A stretch of 64,000 nucleotides of DNA from Serinus canaria. Its lineage: Eukaryota > Chordata > Aves > Passeriformes > Fringillidae. Positions 39,041 through 51,600 of this stretch are shown here, in pieces. The position numbers were made by a program, and so were the translations under genes. The stretch lies in the NCBI RefSeq assembly GCF_022539315.1, contig NC_066313.1:34571059-34635058 (forward strand), written 5' to 3'. The notes under the pieces were generated by a model. That model was not told where the DNA came from. It did no database searches and saw only the letters and a program-made list of their open reading frames with translations. Every line of letters starts with the position of its first letter. The first letter of the stretch is position 1.

Positions 39041-40612
39041 GACTGGCTTGTGTGGTGGATTTAATGTATAATTCTATTTTATTTGCTTTTTAACAACTGT
39101 AAATTTGGTCTAATTCTGCTGTCCAATCCATGTGTTTGGCACATGGATGTAGTGACAGGTGCCTGACTGCATAATTGGTGCTACATCTACTTCGTGTTTG
39201 AATGTAAGAGCAAAAAGGACCCTTTAGTTCAGTTAGCAAAATATACAGTGACTGAGCAGACTGACTATCCCACAGACAAATTTTCTTCTGGTATAGGAGT
39301 TTTCCCTCCAGCTCCTATACTGTCCCATAATGTTTGTCCTTGACTGAATGCCATCAGCAGAAGAAAGAAAGGTCAGAATTCACTTCTCACTTGCTTTAAA
39401 TGCTCATTAGCTGCAGTCTTCTATACTGCCTTGAATTTATCTGGAGAGCTGGGTGATTTTTAGGAGGGGAAACCTGGTCTCACATTGCCCACCTCTGTTC
39501 CACTTGACCTGATGATTGCTCACACTATATCTGACTATTCAGCATGCATGGATTCCACAATGTGATCCACTTGTAACAAAACAAAGTGGGGTGGGTTGAC
39601 CCTGGCTGGAGAGCAGGTGCCCACCAAAGCTACTGTATCACTGCCCTCCTCATTCTGCATGGCACAGATAATATATGGAAATGCTCATGTGACAAGATAA
39701 GGACAGGGAGAGATCATTCACCAAATACTGGTATGAGCAAAACAGACTTGATTTGGGGAAATTAGTTTAATCTTAATTTCCTGCCAACCAAAATTCAGAA
39801 TAGGATAATGAGAAATATTATTAATATTTCTTCCCCAACCTTCCCCCTTCTTCCCAGGCTCAAATCCAGATTTCTACATTCTCCATGCCAGCAGTACAGA
39901 GGGATGGGGAATGGGGGCTGTTATAGCTAAGATCTAACGACGCATTCAGGTCTTTAGAGGGAGGGAGAATGAAAATCCTGTAAGTTCCCAGGGGCTTCCC
40001 AGGGAACACTTTTAAGGTCCCCAGTCCTGTAGTTAGAACATGACCAGAATACGTTGGAATTGGGTACCTTAAAAGTCCCAAATGTCCAGCTTTGAGACAC
40101 TGAATGGCTGTGGCAGTCTGGGACTGACTGGCAGAGCTGAGACCCCTGGTTGAGTGCTTGCCCTGACAGAAATGCCACTCCTGTGTTTCATCAGGTGCTT
40201 GGTGAAAAAAGTGCCATGGTGCAAATATTTCAGTGTCAGTAAAGCAATGTCATCCTTTGAAAATTTGTTCTGTAGAAAAATCATAACTGTATTAAGCAAG
40301 TTTATTTCAGTCTTTTCAGTATTCCAGGGTGATAGCATTTCACTTTCACACAGATCAAGTTAATTTTTACCAGATGTCACCCACTTGCAAAAGACATGGC
40401 CAACAAGTCATTTCTGATTCAGCTGTACAGCTCTTCATGTCTTCTCCACAGATCATGAGTGTTCTCTGGGCCTCCTCTGGCCATGGCAAATCACCATGTG
40501 TGAAAGGATCAAAGTGAAGCTTTGGCTCCTCAGGCCTACTTTTGGCACCTCTCCTTCCTCAAAACCATGGATTGCATAATTTGTACTTGTGACCAAACTC
40601 ACGACCTATTAC

Positions 40613-40652
40613 TGAAAGTCTGTTTATGCTCTTGAAAGTCTGTTTATGCTCT
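40613..40652. repeat. Perfect 20-bp tandem duplication
   Basis: The unit TGAAAGTCTGTTTATGCTCT is present twice head to tail without mismatch. The lack of divergence suggests a recent event. Confidence 0.95.
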
Positions 40653-43423
40653 GCCCAGATCATTTACCAATTCCCAGGCAGGCTTCTTCCTTTCCCTTGT
40701 CTTCACCGAAGGATATAACAGCCCGTTTTCTTCCCCTGGAAGTTTCAGCACAGAGAATTCAAACTAGCTCTAACTGCTGAAAGAGAATTTTTATCCCTTT
40801 CACATTTGTAGGCATACCCCCGAGCAATTTTCCCACTCACCATATGACCTGGAGACCACATCTGCTTTGAGAGGGAACAAAGAACACAGGCCAGCTTCCA
40901 ACAGTCGACATGGTCCGTGGCCAGGAACAGACAGCACAGTGTATATTCATCTTAGTAACTAGGACAGGATTTACACACACAACACCTGCTGGCTCTCTCC
41001 ATCGTCGTGGTGTTTCTGCTCAGACCAGTGGCCTGATGCCAGCTGGGAGTCAAACCCCTTCAGAGGGGTATCTGACTCTGAGCACATGGAACCCCAGCTG
41101 CTTCTCTTTTCTGAGCAAAGCTGTTTAGGTTCCTTAGGCGTGGGAAGCAAACACGGCTGTGCCAGGTGTGGACTGACAGCACCAACCTTGAAGCAACTGT
41201 TCTGGGACAGGAGAAACTGTCCTGTAGACATGCCTTCCCTTTGGCTTTTGGGGACCCAGCATCTTAGCTTGGACCAGCCACCTATGTTTTGGATGGGACA
41301 GAAAGAAGCAGAGGCCTCATTTATCACCATGGCACTAAATGCTTTCTTGGCCACCAGCACTGCCAGGAGACATTGTGCTTTCTTGTCTGCAAGCTGCAAA
41401 TGCAATGGCACATTCTCTGTCTTCTCAGGGTCATGCTTAGGGTGGCGTTGCTCAGATACATGTTGAATTAAATGCTGAAGGACCTCTTTTCTTCATAAAT
41501 GCTTCCCTGAGAAGCTGGAGCTGCATTTTATTTTTAAATTGGGAATGAGGTAATGCCACAAGCCTGTACTTGCAATGTGATCTCACTGAATCAGAATGAT
41601 CAGAGTTTAAACAAAATCCCGCCTTTACCTTTTTCTCCGTCTTGGCCAAGGTATCTTGGAGCAAGACACTTCCCATTGCCATTAGGCAGATGGATCAGGC
41701 TTGGGGAGTTTGTCCTGACAGGATCAATGCCAAGGGCATTACAGTACTTGGAGCTTGAAAATCTAGATCCTGTGTATGTACACCAGGCAACAACATAAAC
41801 CTTCACCCAGTGGGCACTGAGGTCAGGCTTGTACAAAAGTACTTGTTAAAGGAGGAGCCCACCAGTTTCAATGTCCAGGGAAGTATTTGCAGCATCATCA
41901 CCATGTTGTTTCACATTAAAAAAAAAAAAAAGAAACCTAGAGCATACCTGATGGCTTCATTTGAAGGTACTCACTCATCTTTGCATGTCTCTGTCCTTTG
42001 CAAGAAACAGTTACCTCTGTCAGGTTTTTAATTTTCTAGCCTGGTCTCTTACTTCCTCAGACTGTTAAGAGTCACATTTAGTCAAGGCAAGACAATAAAC
42101 AGCTGTCAGTCTTTTTCATTCTGCTCTCCCTTACACATTTTACCCAAATCCGTATTTTTAGCACCTGGCCTCTCCATTGAGTTAAATCTGTAATTCACCA
42201 TCTGTGCACCCACATGTGTATGGATGTAAATTTTGAATCAGTCTCCATAGTGAGATGAAAATTGGCAGCAATGAGACCTTGTCATTAAAAATGGCCTCTA
42301 ACTGTAATTTTTGTAATAAGCTTTGAATTAGATATGAAATAACTCTTATAACTACAAAATCAACTTATTTCTGCATATTCATCCTCCACCCATTAGGGCT
42401 TTCTGGTATCCCATTTCATAAATGGGCATTTCCTCAGAGTTCTGTCCATTATCTCTTCTCTTGAGAGCATTCTTCAGTTATGCAGAATTCACACGATGCC
42501 AAGGAGTTCTAGAAATCTGACCGGTTAATAAAATTTGTAGAAAAACAAGCACTTTCCCCATATACAGGATAAAAAATCCTCTTTGAAACAAGAATTTGGC
42601 AGCAAACAACAATTCTGGACCCTTGCTGTGGCTGAGCACTTCCAATGACGTTCCTTCATGAAACTTGATTCCCTCTCCTTTCCTCCCAGACTGCACTGTC
42701 TTATCCAACCAGAAAAGGGATCCCTGGGGGCTCAGGGGTGGGACTGTCCCCCAGTTCTGAGGCTGGTGTAGAAGTGGTGATGACAGGCATGGTGGTGAAT
42801 GTACAGCAATGTACACAAGCATTTTAAAGGAAAGTCAGTTTATAAAAGCACCTTCCCCACTTTTCTTCACTGTTTTCTAGAAAAAGAAACTTTCTCAGGC
42901 AATAATAAGCAAATAAGGAATTTTCAGGTCAATTACATATTGTCAACAATTTTTCACACATTTTCCCATAATCAAAACAATGTTAGAATGCTTCTAGCTT
43001 GAATTTGCTTCTGGTTTCTTGGAAAACTTAAGCACAACCATTTCAATGTGCTACATTTTCAAACTGGTGTACATCTTCCCAAGCTCTTTTGACAGCAATG
43101 TCATAAATATAAATAGTCTTCAGAGCCTCCTAACTCCTAGGGCAGAGCCATGAACAAGTCTTTCGTTTGCCTTGCATACAAATACAACTTTCCTTGTAAT
43201 CAGGCTATGGTTTTCCCCACCAGTGACTAATGATAGGAAATTTTCTACAACGTTAATGTCTTCACTCACCTTCATTCCTTTGTGCAACCTATTACAAAGA
43301 AAGTCTCTACACACCACAGGAAAAATAAAATAAATTGGAAGAAGTGCTAAAAGCTTAAGTTCTTTGCATATGACACCTTCATGCAAAGGCAATAACATAA
43401 AAAAAAAAAAAAAAAGCTGGCTA

Positions 43424-43468
43424 TTTTGTTTTATTTTTATTTTTATTTTTTGTTTTATTTTTATTTTG
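43424..43468. repeat. T-rich (TTTTA/TTTTG)n simple repeat
   Basis: Units of TTTTA with occasional TTTTG run over about 45 bp. They follow an A15-17 tract at about 43399-43415, so A-rich and T-rich strands adjoin across a short spacer. Confidence 0.85.
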
Positions 43469-46400
43469 TCACAGAGCTGAACGTATCAGGAAGGTGCATT
43501 AAAAGCTTAAAGGCCTAGACCATTTTCTCATAAATTTATGGGAGATTGGCAAGGTGGTGCTCTGCTAAATTTCCTATGGACTGATTACATTGTCAGATCA
43601 CCTGTATGAAATAAACACATGATTAAACAGCTTGAAAAATACCAAGTTATCAAAATGACAGTATTTGTACACAGAAATACTTAATGGTGCAATTATGAGA
43701 AAATACTATTTTTAAAAAAAACTGAAGCATCACACATATCCCCAGAGTAACAGAGCTCCTACAGTTATTAGCTGATAGCAAAATACATATACTGAGAGCA
43801 AAAATAAAAATACTAAAATAACTGTATACTCACTATAATAGTAAAAGTAGTGCAACATGTGTGCATATGTTTGTAGACAGGCACTATAAGAACTTTTTCC
43901 AGCTCCCGTTTCATCTGGATGATGTTACAGTCATTTGTAACAAAAGCAAGGGAATGTAAGTCTTCTGAAGTCAGAACAGTGGCAATTTGTTTTAAATTTC
44001 ATCTTGCCAGTTAATACCAGTGACCACTGAAGATACAGACCACTAGAGAATTTAGTCTCCATGTCCTCTTTTACACCATCAAGGACTTGAGATGCTATTT
44101 TAAAATGAATTTTAGTCTTTTAATTCTATGGTCTGTGGTCTCAATTATTTAATCCAGAGGGCTGACTTTCAAAGCATCAGCCTCCTATTAATATTCAGGG
44201 AGAATCAGACTCTTAACAACTCACATTTGAGAGCAGAAATGAAAAACAGGCTTTTCTGTGCTCCTCACAGCTACTTCAGAAAATCAACTCACTTCTAGTC
44301 AGAAAGACTCCTCCCTTTTAGGGAAACAAATGTGCTTAAATCTAGAAGTCTAGACACCAGGTCTTAAAAGTGGTGGCCTTTTGTCTCATCCTAGGAGCCA
44401 TGGCACTCTAAAGCACCAAACAGGGATGTCTGCAGGGAGGCTGTCACTTCAGAAATTGTGTTTAGCAGTCTGGGCACAGACAGATTGCAAAAACTCTGCA
44501 GTCATCCTCATTAAGGTGACATTCTCCTACAAGAAGACATAGTACTGTAAAAAGTTGCAGGAAGGCTTGTTTGCAAAATTAATCTGTAGAGAGATGAGAA
44601 ACTGTGGTCTAACAAAAATTAAGTTTCAGGTAAACCAGAAAACAGCTTTGGGAGGAAGACAAGCTGCTGGTTACTCAGACCATCAGTCATCAATTCACAA
44701 AGCACAATTTCAGATTAGAAAGCACAGGGTTATTAAGGTCAGTCTAATGCTTATGCATATCCTAACAAGAAACCTGAAAGGGAAATGAGAAATTATGGAG
44801 CCATTAAATTAATAGGAATTAAATTTGGGAGGAGTCAGAAAATGGATGAGAAATGCAGATTATTTGTAGTCATCTTACAAAAAATGATGATGGGTTTTTG
44901 GGAGAAACAATCCAAGTTGTTGCATTGATTAAAAATTATTCCCATGTGCCACTCTTCAGCCCTCCTGTAACATCCACATGCCTGCAATGCACTTTTGGGC
45001 ACATTTCAGGCAAAGCATCAGGTTCCCTGCTGTGAACAAGGCTGTGGCTGCACTGCACAGCTGCTCCCCAGCTTTCAGAGGCTGGTGGGACCAGCAAGGG
45101 GTTTTATTCTTTTTATTCCTGTATTAGAATCAGGAACAGATGAGGAATCACCTACGTGTACTCCTCAGTTGGTTTCAATTTTTCAAATGTTCAAATAGTA
45201 TTTTCAAATGGTTCCTCAGCTGAGATAATTTAGGACAGGGGAGCCAGTTCATATCTAACCAGTACCCACGCTTACAGCCCATGTCATGCTGTGTTCTCCA
45301 AATAAATGAGTGTGTTCCCTGTAACTTCAATGGAGAGGACAAAAAAATCACTTTTGAAATGACTTTGTGACCTGAAAGACAAAAATCCAAGACAGGTGTA
45401 TCAGATCCCCCTGGAGGGTCTTCAAAGGTTTTCATATCTGCCCCCTGACAATGTGAGAAGGGTGTTCATTTACCTGAGGAGATCTGGTCCATTAAATAAG
45501 TCAGACCCATGTAAGTTTGGTGCCCAGGTCAGGCAGACAGAAGCTGCTGAGCCCACAGCTGCTTGTTTTCTCTCTAGAAAATCTCACAGGTTACTGGGAG
45601 CAGTCTTTGCCTACTATTACCCATCCTTCTGCTCACCTCCTTATCAAGAATTTGTCATGCTCCATGATGCCCAGATAGTGTTGTAGTGGGGAGAAGGAAG
45701 AAGTTTTTCTCTTCCATCAGGAAAACAGCAGACTGCAATACTTACTTTGTTGTCTGCTGTAAGGAGAGTTTACTATTTGCATCAGCATTTTCAGACAGGT
45801 TTTGCTAAAAAAAAAATAAAAAATAAAGCGTTCCCTTTTCCATAATCTTCTTGCATGAACATTGAGATTTCTCTTTTGACCAAATGCATTTGTGAAATAT
45901 ATAGTTTCCCATAAAACCTCTCCAAATATCAGACAGAAGATCAAAGCTCAAGAGCCAAAACACACTTTTGCCAAACCTCATTACTTGGCATTGGGAAGGT
46001 GAGTAGGAAAGGACATTCCTCTTAATGAAAAACACCATCATAATTTTTGAAAATATAAATTTTTTCCTCTGATAACTCTGCCCTGCCTGCCACTGACCCT
46101 GCATTTAGTATAAGTAAACACCTTTTGTAGTTGCACAGATCAGGAACTTCTCTAAATTGCAGCTGCTATCTTTCCCTGTAGGCTTTTAATTTAATGACCA
46201 AAAATAAATGAGAAGGAATATACAGGGGTTTGCTATTTTTTTTTTAATATTGCTGCTGTTAAACTCCTTATTCTGAAGGGATGGTACCTTCTTCCATCAT
46301 TGTATCACCACCACTCTGTAATGAGAAAGTAAAAAACTCTGAGATCAATATATGCAGTTTAACTACATATCTTTACTATTCAAAAATAAATTACCCAGAA

Positions 46401-49400
46401 TTTTTATCAATTCTGAAAAATCTCAGAGAAGTCTGCATACTTGCATTAATCTATGATGTGCAGTTTTCCTATAAAAACCCACAGCCCTGCAAAATGCAGG
46501 AATGATTAGGCAGACAGCCCCCAGAACATTCAATATCTTGTAAGAAGTGGGGGCTTTAGTCTGCAGTGCACCCAACAGACCCCTAAACACATCACTGGGA
46601 AGTGAATAAGGAGTTTTAAACCAGTTGTTGCAGATTTGCTGTAGAATCAGCAGTGTCTTGAAGATCATAACAAAATGGCAGCTCTCAGATTAATATCTAT
46701 CAAAAGCAGCATGGTCTGAGTACACTGTGAAATACTTCACCAGAGCAAGCAGAGCACATTTCAATGTCAGGCACTCAAGTGTTTGGCACAGGTGGGGAGG
46801 ATTTCTACACACTTCTGGTATGGGAAGGAACTTTTCCCCTCACTGATTTTGATAGGTCAGAATCAGGCAGATGCTCCTTTCTCCTTCCACTGTGCTCTAA
46901 ACAGACAGAGTAGTGGAGTGATATTCTGCTGAATTCCAGTGTGTGTGATGTATGATGAATGCATTCTGCTTCTAAGGTAGTCCCACAGGCACAGATCTAT
47001 ATGGAATAAGCACGTGCCTCATGTTCCAGGGTAGAAAATTACTCTGGGTGACTAAACAAGGGTGCTTAGTGCTATTCTGGTACTTGGGTATCCTACCCAA
47101 CTTCCTGCTGTCATGGCAGAGGAACCTGGATCTCCTGCAGCATATCTGTGAACCCTGTGTGGATGTTCCAGCAAGTTTGGGGCATCACAAAGAGTATCAG
47201 AGCCTCTGCTAAGCAGTGAAATCCCAGCCTCCCCCACCAGCAGTAACACACATGCACACACACAATGCTTCCATGATTAAGACAGTATGTCATTGATTGA
47301 AATCAGGTCACAAACAGCAACTCAGCCATGTTCTGCTCAGTCTTGGAATGGTTGTTTATTCCAAAGTCATGAAGCTTCCTGTAAAGCAAATACTTTCAGA
47401 GTACAGTGCCATAATTACATGATGTATAAACATATGGTGCTTCGTCAAATACAATAAAAGACATAAAATCACATTAAGATGATCTGCTAATATAACAGAA
47501 TGTAAAAGTAACATCTGAACAGCAAAAGAACTCAGCAGCCAAATAGTTAAGTTGTCAGGACTGCCATTAAGATAAAATGGCTAATTCAGATGAGTATTTT
47601 GGGCAAGAAGCCTCCTTTCCATACTGCAACCAAGATTTTTTATTTTGACAAAACAAAATTTAAATGAAGGACTATTTGCCAGGCAAATCAAAACTCTTTT
47701 CCAGTGTGGCTGTCTCCATTTTACTGGTAGGCAAAAAGAAGACAGGATTTTAGAAAGAAACTTAATGCAGTTGGGTATAAAAATCTCAGTGAATTTGAAT
47801 TCTTCTTGTTACTCTGAAAATCCTGCACAGAGTGACTGGTTTGTAGTGGAACTCTGCAACAACATGGGATAAAGCTCAAGAGCCATGTCTGAGTCCTTTT
47901 TTTAGCCAATGGATTTCATCTACCCTCACAACACTTGAGTAATTAAGGAAGGCACACAGAGGGAAAAGAGTTCTGATCATAACTCATAAAAAAGAGAAAA
48001 ATAAATAAACCCCAAAAAATAGGAAAATAAAAACCTAAAGATTTTTTTAATGATCAATTTTCTAGTTCTGCCTCATTATATAGACAACTGGTAAAAATGT
48101 TCCTTTGTCTTAGTGGAACTAACAGATTCAGAAAGCTTACTGCTTACTCTTTGAAGGTTTATGAGGCATGCAGGTACAACAGTGACGTATTTAAGTCCTT
48201 CCAGTCAGTGAAACACAGTTCCTCTGTTGTGCTGGGGGGGCAACAAGCTGAAGCTACAAAATGGGATGTTTCACACAGCAGGAGTATGACTTGTTATAGA
48301 CATGAACCCAGTATTCTTTTTCTTAAAGTCACGCTTAGGGTGAAAAACTTACAAATAAAAGTTCAGGGCCAAATTTTGCTTTCTGCTCTACTTGGAAACT
48401 AAGCAGACATTTCTCTTCAAAGAATTGTACCACATCCTGATCTATAAAAACATAAGAACAGATTGAAATTACATTAATATAAACAGGCACCTCTGAAAAG
48501 AACACTGAGTACTCAAAATTGTGGACATTTATGTGAATACTTTCCAAAATGGTTATCTTGCACACTGTAAAGAGATACAAAAAGTAAATGTCCCCTTCCT
48601 TTTAATAAATAATTTTTATTTCACTTCTAGTGGCAAAGAGATATAATTACAGAACTGGAAATTCAGAAAGAATTTTCTGGTCTCTTCCTTTTGGGACAGG
48701 AAAGAGTGAGAGAAGAATGTGGTTAAGAATTGAAAAAGTTAAGACCCGCAGCTACAGAAAAGACAAGACAATTTTTCAGTCTCATTATACATGTTAACTG
48801 TAAATAACTACTTTCATGGCTCATTTCTTAAAAGAAAAATTTGAAAGCCAACCTTAGTTTAATGCTTTTTCCAAATTTTAGGGATGGCAAAAAGAATTTC
48901 CACAAAGAATTTCCTTTGCGGCCCACATCTTCCTTCCTGAGACTGGATTTTAATTAATTTGACTAGTGGGATAAAAGCCTAAGGTCTTTTCAGCATACTC
49001 ATACTTGTAGCAGGGGCTCCAATTCCTGTCTGTTTACCACATCAAACTCTCACGTGGCTTTGGAGTCCCATATACACACCCAAAGGAAGACAAAAATCGA
49101 TCATGTCTCCTTGCTCACAGAAACCCAAGTCTAGACCTGCTACAGACATTGCCTGGAAGGGTCAGATGACAGTGTAGACATGACCCTAAAGAGATGCCTT
49201 GCTTCAAAAGGAAGACACTGAATTGCTGAAGCTCAGACTGTGGTATTTTGCTTAGTTTGAACTGTACATTTTCACTAATGAAGGTTGGAAAGGAAAAAAA
49301 AAATCAAAACCAAATAATGCTTTGCTATTAGAAAATAAGAGGTTTCTTTGAGCTGGTTTCTACTCTTCTTCTAAGCATCTGGGAAGAATTCTTTTAAAAT

Positions 49401-51510
49401 AGACATGTTTTGGACATACAAGCATTTTCAACGTAAAGAAGATGTTTCGGATTTTTTTGTTTGGCTGGTTCTGAAAATGAAATTAGATTTACATAAAAAA
49501 ATTTAAAATCATAGATCTTAAAAAACCTGCACACATACACATTATGGAACTAATATAGCTGGGCCCTTCAAAATACTTTTTTGGATATCAGTTTGAGGGG
49601 AGATACCACAATTATGACTTTTCTTCTCAACTACCACAAACCAAGAGAATCATTTCTTACCCAAACATGTTTCATCAAATTTGCTCCTGCAAATGATCAG
49701 AAGGAACACAGAGAGAGGAAAACTCAGTGTGAGCAAGGGTTTCACAACCTGGTACATTTGGACTAAGGGTAAGTGTTTCAGAAAAAGCTAAATAATTAGC
49801 CCTGAGCTTCATCAGTATAAAGCCTGCAGGAGGATCCTGGTCACACCTGAGTCTCAGTGAAAGCTCTGCCCTTCTGCACTCACAGCAGCATCAGAGCCTC
49901 CCTCTCAAAGATGCAGAGCTGAACATATGTGTTGGGAGCACAATACTTCTTTCCCTTTGCAAACAATAAGCTTTCAAGCTGCCAGAAGCAAAGAAACCAG
50001 GCAAGGAAATATTTAATCAGTGAAAGAATAAAATTATATGCAGCTGTTAAAGTATGGAAATAGCAAATGTAATTGAAAGAAGAAACCCTTTCCATCACTG
50101 CCCAGTGTCCTGAAATGCCTGTGTGTGAAAGCAGAAGCATGGCTTAATTTCAATGGTAGCCACAAGTGAGAGATCTGACTTTTTCAAAACCAAATCCCCA
50201 ATTCTCATTCAGAAGATGATGTAATCTTTGCTCTTATGAGTTTCCCCATTCTCTACATATCTGTCCTTTTAGCACTGCCCCTCCTCTGGTTGCCAGAAGC
50301 ATCTCCAGCACTGGGATGCTGCAACCCTCATTTTCCTGAAGTTAATCAAAGAGACAACAATAGTCCCATTGGATTGCGCACACCAGGAGCATTACATAGG
50401 TTGTGCATGCTGCAAATAAAATTGGGGCCCTCTGCATCTCCCAGAATGGCATTTTCCTAAGTTGTGGGAAACAAAGAGTGGAAAAAGCCTCCTAATACAA
50501 TTTGTGCTATGGAGGGAGGAAGAGCACAAAAAGAAGGATTATGTGATGGCACTATGTGAAGGACATGGGTGATGATGTATCCAGTGATCCAAAGGTTCAA
50601 ACACACCTCTAGATGAAGGCTGAGGTTATATGCAGAGAGGAAGAGAAGGCTCTGAAAGCCCAGCCCCCTCTAATCTTCCATGGTGACAGAGCAGACCAAG
50701 ATGAATGAAGCACAAATGCATCCAGCTCCAGCAGACAATGACATTTCACTATCAGGTAGAGATCCCCTGCCAAGTTCCATCTAAGCTATATTTTAAAGCT
50801 TTGGGGCATTACTTTTTTGTCAAAAAGTGTGTATCAAACTGTTACTAGGGCTTAAACAGTCAGAAAGAATAATGTCATAAGTGAATCTTCACATTCATAG
50901 CAAATATTTTTTAGTAGCTAATTATGTTGCTCTGATACAATAAAAGGAAAATACAGCACTTGTGTCTTCTCTGCAGAGATTTTGCCATTTATTCCTCAAG
51001 AACACTACTGGAAAAATGAGCAGGGTATATTCAGTTGTGGGTGGAAGCTGGCATTTACCATCCTCATCTGTTCTAAGCAGTACATGGTTTCAAGCATCTA
51101 ACACCTAATGAGGTACAATAACATAGCCTGCTTCCCTGGCCCTGAACAACATGCTTCTACAAAGCTAGAGAAGTACACAGGGTATGTCCATACCTTTGGC
51201 TAACCATGGAACTGTGACTGTACCCAAAGGTCAGACCAGCTCATTGCCTACACAATTCACCCTCAGGTATGACAGCTCTGAGCTCCAGGCTTGAAAGTGC
51301 ACACAGGAGGTTCATCCAGCTCTGTCTAAAGCACCATTCATCTCGCCCTGCAGACACAGTCCAAGAGCCCCTGACTCCACCTTTGCCAAAGCACACCTAG
51401 GACTGGCTCGGGCTCTTCATGGTTCAGAGATGTGACAGGCAGTGTGGTGACCTGGCCTGCTTCTGAGCACAGACCATGTATCACTGACATGTTCTCCTTA
51501 AAACAGTTAC

Positions 51511-51600
51511 ACAGAATCACAGAATAATCTGAGCTGGAAAGGACCCACAAGGATCATCACTGAATGTACGGTCCATCAGGGGATCTAACCCAGAACCTCA
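51511..51600 (-). repeat. CR1 LINE 3'-end fragment, minus strand
   Basis: On the plus strand the sequence reads 'acagaatcacagaataatct', 'gagctggaaaggacccacaa', 'ggatcatcactgaatg'. This is the antisense CR1 3' end. Similarity fades after about 90 bp. Confidence 0.85.

Noticed and set aside
40971..41466. Overlapping 146-codon (-) and 126-codon (+) ORFs between TYR and NOX4
   Set aside because: Both strands are open in a GC-richer patch without motifs; no evidence of a gene.
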